From positions 95,192-159,191 of the forward strand of contig SUVQ01000005.1 of the NCBI GenBank assembly GCA_015061905.1: 64,000 nt of DNA, given 5' to 3'. The notes beneath the pieces were generated by a model. That model was not told the origin of the DNA, searched no databases, and worked only from the letters and a program-made list of their open reading frames with translations. The translations under genes were made by a program, and so were the position numbers. Below, in pieces: positions 11,001 through 17,129 of this stretch (positions within the stretch are counted from its first letter, which is position 1; each line of letters opens with the position of its first letter). Source of the stretch: Verrucomicrobiota bacterium. Lineage in GTDB: Bacteria > Verrucomicrobiota > Verrucomicrobiia > Opitutales > UBA953.

Positions 11001-11257
11001 GCGAGGGCGGCGTCTTTTCCGGCGATTTCGGCGAGCGCGGCGGCGCGCATTTCTGCGGCGAGCGCGTATTCGCCCCAGGAGCGGGCATCGGCGGCGAGTG
11101 CGGAGATTCGGTCGAAGGCGGAAATTGCGTCGCGCGGGCGGGTTTCGGCGGTGGCGGTGATGGCTTCGAACCAAGCGTTTGCTCGCGGCGTTCCCGCGAA
11201 AGCTCCGTTTGCGATAGATACAGAGGCTACTAAAAGGGTAATTAATTCTTTTCGCAT
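5039..11257 (-). CDS. Bacterial alpha-2-macroglobulin family protein
   Basis: Very large exported protein (2072 residues) of the MG2/A2M type, which traps proteases or guards the periplasm or cell surface. A signal peptide is visible (RKELITLLVASVSIANGAFAG). An Ala/Glu-rich helical region follows to about residue 400, then macroglobulin domains. The MG2-type motif FPDRNVFRPGQKISFKG lies near residue 655, and the A2M region RWRLRVFAHDKQLRKG near residue 1335. Where family members carry the Cys-x-Glu-Gln thioester, near residue 1530, this protein reads LPHIAEQAQETSSS with no cysteine, so it cannot form the covalent trap. The ATG at 11257 is chosen for the signal peptide. The gene contains 33 copies of the GGGAACG word. 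No pbpC partner is adjacent. Confidence 0.88.
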   Translation of the reverse strand: MRKELITLLVASVSIANGAFAGTPRANAWFEAITATAETRPRDAISAFDRISALAADARSWGEYALAAEMRAAALAEIAGKDAALARVRALREALALAPSPEAKIFLEAKLAWAFLDFSQSYRRGTLRGNDDAEPAAELPENIAEWSNTQLREAAAAHYENVLAQSDLLKKIPLAAVKTPKVFSAEDLRKIRSFLEKHTLRERGSDENLDELVNEITHLDILTLNDAPAAEFPTLYDFIARDAEKFYTAFAPGAFPQEKAELPSPEILLAPTAEFLDSVPAADVPAKSPALRALQILRDRTQFHAGDADRSALARAELDRIHFAQNKCGEKATPALEAALKKFISDYEYFPISAEASALLAEIYIAEKREPEAHEIVEKSAAKFGNALNANRCKEILAQLEKVELTPFEFPNVWTSSIATPVFASAKNVKQIRFRAVPADWRDYLKKEHNRTNRLSQKEITELLDAPEAVLWNLPLEQFHDFREHRYNLEIPAEKLSPGFYFVFVAPDSEPFEGKNTKNKPAPIPVWVSDIAVITERDGYQAVKLSDGGNASVRVVNALTGTPIEGATVSAWNKARWGGERISVAPVKTDALGIAEISGLKKDRDPLLLVEAELPSQGDAAGSDAETQIHAVSLESFSRSSEPKMPEDNGSRIAIFPDRNVFRPGQKISFKGVFARKEMPKNPTAEVFPGKKVKICLESNVSGKREIVSETEAWTNGFGSFAGTLDIPREILLGNLNISAESEGAPRSLCTVRVEEYRKPKSEIKISGSEQPQILGGNASAIITGTSLTGAPLDGAKVRWNVSTYDFDEQVREEIAAGEGALDATGTLKISWKTKRRKLNDGDFSVRKLSPQECRERELDLSADFEISAEIVDSNGETVTENESVTVSNSSFDLVADYRNLSFGEDVPVTFRRSEKTQTPVPVKAEIFRVNEPEKLTRALYENLFDPQPTELGEKVFSAETKTVSEKEDTSSLVVPAGTLAPGYYRVIATCRDDFSQEIRTESELIVLDDSAEKFPLNRAFFAAWKDEKTLNEHRVGETAKFIWGSAIPGSRAFVEIFINGKESRSFYTEPNRTQQIIEIPITEDLKGKSVSVHITQAALGKVNRHTFDFTVSAEKTLNIEPRQFNTQLEPGTPQIWTFKITRADGSPAADTEILAGLYDISAESLLYWSRSDLWKTQAGKLTPGVDWSFKAFFSPSNLQSRRYFSYPQTASQFSAFLLPDWTYTKNHYDYAPVYFAPAYFGARNEMRAMGAVPVMEAAPAPVALKSSRATQASADEMREEEGIDGNASPAPASPLAFPTRKNLQETAFFYPFLQTDENGIVTMQFVAPEALTRWRLRVFAHDKQLRKGTFEETDISTSKDLMVQPDAPRFLREGDEIKFPVKITNRGNAELTGTLRADIEFFDASGKKIALENASSAEQKFAVPAQTSKTLFRTIRVPLGAVAMNFRASGIAGKISDGESAVLPVLPREVVITESRTALVRPNASAKLTFEKLAAPGANEDSPRSRSFTLDAPAAAYDNILLSLPHIAEQAQETSSSDSVLYRLYANALAKTICDANPQIRERIEHWQLTQPGKFDSPLAANAQNTPYTGIAQKEGEERRAVEIFFNENQIREEIRRALNELRERSRANNGAGWSWFPNSRCGINRQITQEILVGLGRLRERTSDAQLKTELADLARSALDAQTAWLDQCYNACDGKPQTIDPAIACHLYLCSLFADLISAKNENNEAWKYYLGEARKAEFWTKLPRMSQAQLALALWRSGEKDVPAKIVESLRQRAIYDEQLGMYWNDLPTLPLWLPQYSPIETQAATIEAFSEIAQDKKAVQEMKIWLLTRKQTHAWKSSRASANAVYALLCENGETQDAPENATAQLAQAPAITLTNAAAQELVSGTLVPEPALAEISAKNEGSAPAFVAAHWTFSQPLSAVRADAPDSGFSVKKTVFKRERAAGGKFVLRPARAEILKPGDEIIVRLTVSADRDFEFVCLKDFRASGCEPAETLSGWRNNHALWYYGEPRDTETRFYFDRLPAGTHVFEYAQRVRTSGLYSSGFAEIRSLYAPEFSAHSSSESLVSM

Positions 11258-11443
11258 TTGCCGATAATCTATTGAAGGCAAAAGGAGCTGTCTACGCCTT
11301 TCTTAAACACAAATGCGGGAACGCGCGTGCGGGCGCACGCCTCCGGGAGTTTTTTCCTTCATTCTTAATTTCCCGTGCTTTTTTTTTGTGCTTATTCGGA
11401 TTTCGGATTGCGCCGTGTGCTTTTTCTCAAAATAATTCGAAGC

Positions 11444-13447
11444 ATGTTTTCCCCGACCCGAAAAATTCTCTCCCTTGTCGCGGCATGCGCCTCGATCTCC
11501 GCTTTTATCGGCGTTCCCGCAGAACTTTCCGCCAAGGACGTTCCCGGAATGTTGCAATCGCCGAAGCAACCCGCCGGCGCGCCCAAGCCGCACGGCGCTA
11601 CGCCGACAGAACCGCAGGTTCAATGGCAACGCATGGAATTTTACGGCTTCACGCACTTCGGCTTGAACACATTTACCGGGCGCGAATGGGGCTACGGCGA
11701 CGAAAGCCCGGAGCTTTTTAATCCGACAAAATTTAACGCCGACGGCATCGTCAAAGCTTTCAAAGACGGCGGCATGACCGGCTTGATTTACACCGCCAAA
11801 CACCACGACGGCTGGTGCTCTTGGCCGACAAAAACCACCGAGCATAGCATTAAAAAATCGCCGTGGAAAAAAGGTAAAGGCGACGTTGTCAAAGAATTTG
11901 CCGAAGCCTGCAAAAAACACGGCATCAAATTCGGCACCTATCTTTCGCCGTGGGATCGCAACCACCCGGAATACGGGCGCGACGGCTACATCAAGGCTTA
12001 TTACGGGCAAATCGAAGAATTGCTCACGAATTACGGCGACGTTTTTGAAATTTGGTTCGACGGTGCCAACGGCGGCGACGGCTACTACGGCGGTGCGCGG
12101 GAAAGCCGCAACACGCCCGGAGGCGCGGACAAATATTATAATTTCGAACAAATCGTAAAAAACATTCGCAAGATGCAGCCGAACTGCATCATCTGGGGCG
12201 CTTCGCATTACGGCGATGCTCGTTGGGGCGGCTCGGAAAAAGGCCACGTCGGCTACCCGCACTGGCACACGCTCGGCACAAAACATGCGCCGCACCCGGC
12301 GACCTGTAAGGAAAATTGCCGCCACGTTCCCGCCGCGCACGGCGTTCCCGGCGGCGACCGCTGGGTGCCCGCCGAAGGCGACACGCCGATCAACCACAGT
12401 GGCTGGTTCTGGCATCAGGGCGGACGCCCGAAATCGCCCGAACAGCTCATGCAGGTTTGGTTCGATTGCGTAGGACGCGGCGCGAATCTGATTTTGAATT
12501 TGGCTCCGGACAAAACCGGAAATCTCGATCCGCGCGACGTCGAGTCGCTCATGGGATTTAAAAAACTCCGCGACGCGCTTTACAAAAAGGATTTCGCTCT
12601 CAACGCCAAAGCAAAAGCCAAGGCAGTGCGTCGCGGGAACGAAAAATCTTTCGGCGCGAAAAATTTGGTCGACGGCGATTTGGACACTTATTGGGCAACG
12701 AACGACGACGTGACCAAAGCGGCGGCGATCATCGCGCTTCCCGCGAAAACGACCTTCGACGTCGTCCGCGTGCGCGAAGAAATCCGCCTCGGGCAGCGCG
12801 TTGCCGCGTGGGCGCTCGACGCGGAAATCGACGGCAAATGGCAGGAAGTTGTCGCCGGGCAAACCATCGGCGTCCAAGCAATGCTTGTTTTGCCGAAAAA
12901 AGTGACGGCGCAACGCGTGCGTTTGCGCATTATTGACTCGGAGGCTTGCCCGTGCATTTCCGAGCTTTCGCTCTTTAAATTGCCCGAAGGCTTGAATCTG
13001 AAAAAAGCGGAAAACGCTCCGGCAATTACCGCCGGTGTGCCGAAAACAAAGTGGAAAATCGTCAAAGCCACCGCGGGAACGAATCCCAAAGCTGCCATCG
13101 ACGGGAACGCCGCCACGTTCTGGCATACGCACATGAAGCAGGAAATGCGCCCGCCGCAGTCGCTGACGGTCGATATGGGCGAAGCCCGCAAGCTCCGCGC
13201 GTTTACGTATTTGCCGCGTCAGGACGGCTCGACGAACGGCATGACGGACCGCTACGTTTTTGAAATTTCGCTCGACGGCAAAAAATGGAAAAAAGTCGCG
13301 GAAGGCGAATTCGGCAATTTGCGAGCCAACCCGATTGAGCAAACGATTACGTTCCCGCCGGAAAAAGCGCGCTACTTCCGCTTCACGGGAACGCACGCGC
13401 TCGACAAAAATCACGTTTCCGCCGCCGAAATCGGCGTTTTGGAATAA
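11444..13447 (+). CDS. Secreted GH29 alpha-L-fucosidase with two discoidin-like modules
   Basis: Releases alpha-linked fucose from glycans. The 667-residue protein has a signal peptide (RKILSLVAACASISAFIG) and the GH29 barrel at about residues 45-380, with FYGFTHFGLNTFTGREWG, TAKHHDGWCSWPT and the nucleophile motif FEIWFDGANGG (Asp206). Two F5/8 type C (CBM32-like) modules follow, about residues 390-525 and 540-667 (LVDGDLDTYWAT; AIDGNAATFWHT). The ATG at 11444 is chosen because it leads directly into the signal peptide. It diverges from the alpha-2-macroglobulin gene across a 186-bp gap and ends at a bidirectional terminator. It suggests use of mucin or plant glycans, but no other glycan genes are adjacent. 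Confidence 0.93.
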   Translation: MFSPTRKILSLVAACASISAFIGVPAELSAKDVPGMLQSPKQPAGAPKPHGATPTEPQVQWQRMEFYGFTHFGLNTFTGREWGYGDESPELFNPTKFNADGIVKAFKDGGMTGLIYTAKHHDGWCSWPTKTTEHSIKKSPWKKGKGDVVKEFAEACKKHGIKFGTYLSPWDRNHPEYGRDGYIKAYYGQIEELLTNYGDVFEIWFDGANGGDGYYGGARESRNTPGGADKYYNFEQIVKNIRKMQPNCIIWGASHYGDARWGGSEKGHVGYPHWHTLGTKHAPHPATCKENCRHVPAAHGVPGGDRWVPAEGDTPINHSGWFWHQGGRPKSPEQLMQVWFDCVGRGANLILNLAPDKTGNLDPRDVESLMGFKKLRDALYKKDFALNAKAKAKAVRRGNEKSFGAKNLVDGDLDTYWATNDDVTKAAAIIALPAKTTFDVVRVREEIRLGQRVAAWALDAEIDGKWQEVVAGQTIGVQAMLVLPKKVTAQRVRLRIIDSEACPCISELSLFKLPEGLNLKKAENAPAITAGVPKTKWKIVKATAGTNPKAAIDGNAATFWHTHMKQEMRPPQSLTVDMGEARKLRAFTYLPRQDGSTNGMTDRYVFEISLDGKKWKKVAEGEFGNLRANPIEQTITFPPEKARYFRFTGTHALDKNHVSAAEIGVLE

Positions 13448-13484
13448 ATCGGAATCTGCGCGCTCGGTTTTCGAAAACCAAAAA

Positions 13485-13519
13485 AAATACCGGCTTTTGC
13501 TTAGGCGAAGCCGGTATTT
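13485..13519. terminator. Bidirectional terminator
   Basis: Hairpin with arms AAATACCGGCTT and AAGCCGGTATTT around an 11-base loop. A-rich sequence on the left and T-rich on the right serve the convergent fucosidase and flavoprotein genes. Confidence 0.85.
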
Positions 13520-13554
13520 CAGTAAAAATAAACGCCGAGTGCACAAAATATATT

Positions 13555-14949
13555 TTAGAGCCGGAAGAAAAAGCGGCAGATTTTTTTGAAAATCGGATGC
13601 TCCGTCCTTTTCATCATCCAGCTTTCGGCAATGCGCTTACTCAAAAATCCCATTGTCGGGAACGAATGCTGGAGAAACAGTAAATCCGTGATACGCAATT
13701 TTTTCTGCACGGCAAGCGCCCACTCGTTAATCATTTCACCCGAACCTTCGCCGACTATACAGGCTCCGAGAATGCGCCCGGTGCGCCCGATAAACGCTTT
13801 TACAAAACCGTCCGCAACGTCTTCCGCAATCGCGGCTCCGTAATCTCCGTAGCGGCAGATGACCGTCTCGAAACGCGTTCCCGTATCGCGTAATACGCGT
13901 TCGCTTGCGCCGACTTCGGAAAGTTGCGGATCTGAAAACAAGGTTGCCGGAACGACGTATTTTCTGAAATCCCGTCGCAAGAATCGCGGCAACATTGCAT
14001 TCATCAGCGCAATCATTCCCTGGTGCATCGCTGCGTGGGAAAATAAATGCGCGCCGTTACAATCGCCGACGGCGAAAATGTGTGCCTGAGAGGTTTGCAA
14101 AAATTTATTCACGCGAATGTTTCCGCGCGCATCCGTGGCGACGCCAGCGTTTTCGAGGTTGAGCGCGGCGTAATCGAAGCGCCTGCCGCCGGCGGCGAGA
14201 ATTTTTTCCGCACGCAAAATTTCTCCCGTATCGGTCGTCAGCTCAATGCCGACATCGGACTGCCGGACGGATTTCGGGAGCGTTCCCGTGAGAATGCGAA
14301 TGCCTTCCGCCCGAAATTTTTCCTGAATCAGCAAGGCGGCTTCTTCGTCGTTGCGGCTCAAAATTCTTTTCCCGCGTTGAACCATCGTGATACGGCAGCC
14401 GAGGCGGGAAAAGGCTTGCGCCATTTCGCAGGCGATGGCGCCGCCTCCGAGAATAATCATACTCTCGGGAATTTTTTCTAAGGAAAACAGGCTTTCATTC
14501 GTTAAAAATTTAACGCTTTCCGCACCTTCGATACGCGGAAGCTCCGGGCGCGTTCCCGTCGCAATAAAAATGCGTTTTGCCGTCTTTTTCTTCCCGCCGA
14601 ACTCAACCGTATGCGAATCGACGAAGCGCGCTTCCTCGAAAACAACGGGAACGTTTTCAAAAAGATTTTTTGTCTTTTTTTCTCCGATAAAATCAAGATG
14701 AGCGCGGATTTTTTCAAAAGGCGGCGGAGGCGTTCCCGCGATTTCGCCCAACAGTTCTCCGGCTGTTTTTATGCGTTTTGCCGCCCGCAAAATCCCTTTA
14801 CTGGGAATACATCCGACATTCATGCACTCGCCGCCGATGCGTTCCCGCTCCACGGCGAGCACGCGCAAGCCCATCGCGCTTCCCATGAGGGAAACCGCCA
14901 TTCCCGCCGGACCAAGCCCGATACAAATCAAGTCATAATCGTATTTCAT
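13555..14949 (-). CDS. Pyridine nucleotide-disulfide oxidoreductase (mercuric reductase/LPD-like)
   Basis: FAD/NAD(P)H flavoprotein of 464 residues, the usual length for the family. It has the FAD-binding motif DLICIGLGPAGMAVS, the redox-active disulfide GGECMNVGCIPSK (Cys42 and Cys47), the NAD(P)-binding motif IILGGGAIACEMAQAF and the second FAD motif HIFAVGDCNG. The C-terminal interface motif, HPTxxE in true dihydrolipoamide dehydrogenase, reads LQHSFPTMGF here. There is also no N-terminal HMA domain or C-terminal vicinal cysteine pair. It is therefore a member of the soluble 'mercuric reductase-like' group with unknown substrate. It diverges from an ArsR-type regulator across 135 bp, which may control it. 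Confidence 0.85.
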   Translation of the reverse strand: MKYDYDLICIGLGPAGMAVSLMGSAMGLRVLAVERERIGGECMNVGCIPSKGILRAAKRIKTAGELLGEIAGTPPPPFEKIRAHLDFIGEKKTKNLFENVPVVFEEARFVDSHTVEFGGKKKTAKRIFIATGTRPELPRIEGAESVKFLTNESLFSLEKIPESMIILGGGAIACEMAQAFSRLGCRITMVQRGKRILSRNDEEAALLIQEKFRAEGIRILTGTLPKSVRQSDVGIELTTDTGEILRAEKILAAGGRRFDYAALNLENAGVATDARGNIRVNKFLQTSQAHIFAVGDCNGAHLFSHAAMHQGMIALMNAMLPRFLRRDFRKYVVPATLFSDPQLSEVGASERVLRDTGTRFETVICRYGDYGAAIAEDVADGFVKAFIGRTGRILGACIVGEGSGEMINEWALAVQKKLRITDLLFLQHSFPTMGFLSKRIAESWMMKRTEHPIFKKICRFFFRL

Positions 14950-15084
14950 ATTTTAATATATGATTATGTAGTAATTTATAAGTCAACGAAAATTTTGGAG
15001 CGGGAACGTTGCTTTCGGAAATCTTCGGGTATTTACTGCGCACTGTTCGCTTCCTTTTTTATGATTAAACGGTAATATAGAAGC

Positions 15085-15432
15085 ATGGCAAAAAAGAAGT
15101 CTGCGAAGCATCTATTGAGTCCTGATGCGCTTTCCCTGATTGCGGAAAAACTTTCGGCGATGGGCGAGCCGATGCGTCTGCGTATTCTGAATTTGCTTTG
15201 TTGCAGAGGCGAACTCAACGTTACGGAACTTGTCGAAGAATCCGGCGCGAAGCAGGCAAATATTTCGCGGCATTTGGCGAAACTTTCCGCTGTCGGCTTG
15301 GTTAAACGCCGGAAAGACGGCATTCAAGTTTATTATTCTTTGGCGGACGATTCTCTTCCGGGGATTTGCGAATGTCTGTGTCGCTCTACTAAAAACAGAT
15401 TGGGAGAGCTTGCGTCCTCCCTGAAATCGTAG
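15085..15432 (+). CDS. ArsR-family transcriptional regulator
   Basis: Small winged-helix repressor of 115 residues. The helix-turn-helix region is ELNVTELVEESGAKQANISRHLAKL, about residues 52-76, followed by the wing GLVKRRKDGIQVYYSL. The classical metal motif ELCVCD is not conserved (ELNVTE). Cysteines sit instead just before it (LLCCRGE) and near the C-terminus (ICECLC), an arrangement that could suit a redox or sulfur sensor as well as a metal sensor. It lies between a divergent disulfide oxidoreductase and cysK, which supports a sulfur or redox role, by inference only. Confidence 0.88.
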   Translation: MAKKKSAKHLLSPDALSLIAEKLSAMGEPMRLRILNLLCCRGELNVTELVEESGAKQANISRHLAKLSAVGLVKRRKDGIQVYYSLADDSLPGICECLCRSTKNRLGELASSLKS

Positions 15433-15503
15433 CCGGCGCGCGGTGTTCGGTTTTCTTAGGTTTGACAGCGACGCTTTTTATTCATTGATTTTCTGAAAAC
15501 ACC

Positions 15504-16427
15504 ATGAAAATCGCAAACAACATACTTGAACTTATCGGAAAAACACCGCTGGTGCGCTTGAATGCGTTGAACCCGGGCGGGAACGCCACGGTTTTGGCGA
15601 AGCTGGAATTTCTCAATCCCTCCGGCTCCGTCAAGGATCGTGCCGCGTTTGCAATGATTGAAGCCGCCGAGGCGAAAGGCTTGTTGGCACCGGGCGGGCT
15701 GATTATCGAACCGACCAGCGGGAACACGGGAATCGGCTTGGCTCTGGTCTCCGCAGTGAAAGGCTATCGGCTGATTTTGACAATGCCTGACACCATGAGC
15801 GTGGAACGGCGAAAATTTCTGTCGAGTTTCGGCGCGGAGCTCGTTTTGACCGAGGGCGCGCGGGGAATGAGCGGCGCAATTGAAAAAGCTCTTGAATTAA
15901 AAGAGAAAAATCCGGACGCGTTTGTGCCGCAACAGTTTGAAAATCCGGCAAATTCGGAAATTCATTACCGCACGACAGGGGAAGAAATTTGGGCGGATAC
16001 GGACGGGAACGTCGATGTCGTCGTCGCCGGCGTCGGCACCGGCGGCACGCTCACGGGAGTTGCCCGCGCGCTGAAAGCGAAAAAACCGTCCGTGAAAATA
16101 TTTGCCGTTGAGCCGGAAACCTCGCCCGTGCTTTCCGGCGGGAACGCAGGTCCGCATAAAATTCAGGGAATCGGTGCCGGATTCGTGCCGAAGATTTACG
16201 ACGCCGACCTTGTGGACGGTGTTTTGCGCGTAAGCGATGAAGATGCCGGCGCAACCGCGCGACGCCTCGCCAAGGAAGAAGGCATTCATTCCGGAATTTC
16301 TGCCGGTGCCGCCGTCTTTGCGGCTCTTTCTTTAGCGGCTCGTCCGGAATACGCGGGAAAAACGATTGTAACGGTAATCCCCGATACGGGAACGCGGTAT
16401 CTGTCGACTTGGCTTTACAGCGAGTAA
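15504..16427 (+). CDS. cysK: Cysteine synthase A
   Basis: O-acetylserine sulfhydrylase, which joins sulfide to O-acetylserine to make cysteine. The 307-residue protein has the PLP lysine in [13 protein letters not shown] (Lys44), the substrate loop [10 protein letters not shown], the phosphate-binding [12 protein letters not shown] and the C-terminal HSGISAGAA. It lies 71 bp after the ArsR gene in the same direction and ends at a strong terminator. A leftward Rrf2-type regulator follows; in Firmicutes the Rrf2 protein CymR is controlled with CysK, so the neighbourhood is suggestive of sulfur control. Confidence 0.95.
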   Translation: MKIANNILELIGKTPLVRLNALNPGGNATVLAKLEFLNPSGSVKDRAAFAMIEAAEAKGLLAPGGLIIEPTSGNTGIGLALVSAVKGYRLILTMPDTMSVERRKFLSSFGAELVLTEGARGMSGAIEKALELKEKNPDAFVPQQFENPANSEIHYRTTGEEIWADTDGNVDVVVAGVGTGGTLTGVARALKAKKPSVKIFAVEPETSPVLSGGNAGPHKIQGIGAGFVPKIYDADLVDGVLRVSDEDAGATARRLAKEEGIHSGISAGAAVFAALSLAARPEYAGKTIVTVIPDTGTRYLSTWLYSE

Positions 16428-16468
16428 AAAAAGAGCCGGGCACCTAAAAAAGTGTCCGGCTCTTTTTT
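16428..16468. terminator. Bidirectional terminator after cysK
   Basis: Hairpin with arms AAGAGCCGGGCAC and GTGTCCGGCTCTT (one mismatch), flanked by an A run on the left and eight T on the right. It separates the convergent cysK and Rrf2 genes. Confidence 0.88.
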
Positions 16469-16488
16469 TTCGAAAAAACGAAAAAAAA

Positions 16489-16917
16489 TCAGAGGCAACC
16501 GTCGGTAACGTCTCCTTCGACGTTCATGATTTGATCAAGCGTGATGGAGGAAAACACGTTTCGCACCTGCTCGTTTGTTTTGCTCCAAATTTCATGCGCG
16601 GCGCAGGATTTTACACGTTTGCAACGGCGCGGGCAGGCAATGCAGGGCACCAACGAAATGGTGCCTTCCATGATTTCGATAACTTGAAGTAGGGTGATTT
16701 TCTTCGGATCCGCTTTCAGAAAATACCCGCCGTGCGCCCCGCGCTTGGAGACGATGAGTCCGGCTTTGCACAGAGGAATGATGAGGCGACCGATGTATTT
16801 ACGCGAGAGCGACTGAGATTTGCAAATTTCCCCAATCATGCGCGGTTTTTCCGTTTGGTTTTTCGCAAGATCTATGAGAATGCGAAGACCATATCTACCT
16901 CTGGTGGATATTTTCAT
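16489..16917 (-). CDS. Rrf2-family transcriptional regulator (IscR/CymR-like)
   Basis: Winged-helix regulator of 142 residues. The N-terminus is typical (KISTRGRYGLRILIDLA) and the wing is KRGAHGGYFL. A cysteine cluster, PCIACPRRCKRVKSCAAHEIW, near residues 92-106 resembles the three-cysteine Fe-S ligand set of IscR and extends it to four cysteines. A [2Fe-2S] cluster is therefore plausible. It lies leftward and convergent with cysK, and divergent from the U32 peptidase gene across a 212-bp gap that probably holds its own operator. No isc or suf genes are next to it, so cysteine or sulfur control is as likely as Fe-S control. Confidence 0.9.
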   Translation of the reverse strand: MKISTRGRYGLRILIDLAKNQTEKPRMIGEICKSQSLSRKYIGRLIIPLCKAGLIVSKRGAHGGYFLKADPKKITLLQVIEIMEGTISLVPCIACPRRCKRVKSCAAHEIWSKTNEQVRNVFSSITLDQIMNVEGDVTDGCL

Positions 16918-17129
16918 AAGATAAGCTTAGTTGTTGTTATTTAGTCTGTGTTTCGTAGTTCGCTCCGAATAATTACCGTAAAAGTTTGCTTTGTCAACAG
17001 AAAATACTTCCGCAATAGTCGTATTCATTGCGCAGTGTTCCCGCGTGCTCGCACGTTTGCGCCTTTGTTCTCGCGTTTCGGCGGACTTTTCGGGAAAATC
17101 GAAGCCCGATGCGCACAGGAGTGCAAAAA

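Noticed and set aside
11303..13546. Leftward frame of 747 codons opposite the fucosidase gene
   Set aside because: The rightward frame has clear GH29 motifs and a signal peptide; the leftward frame is an antisense shadow.
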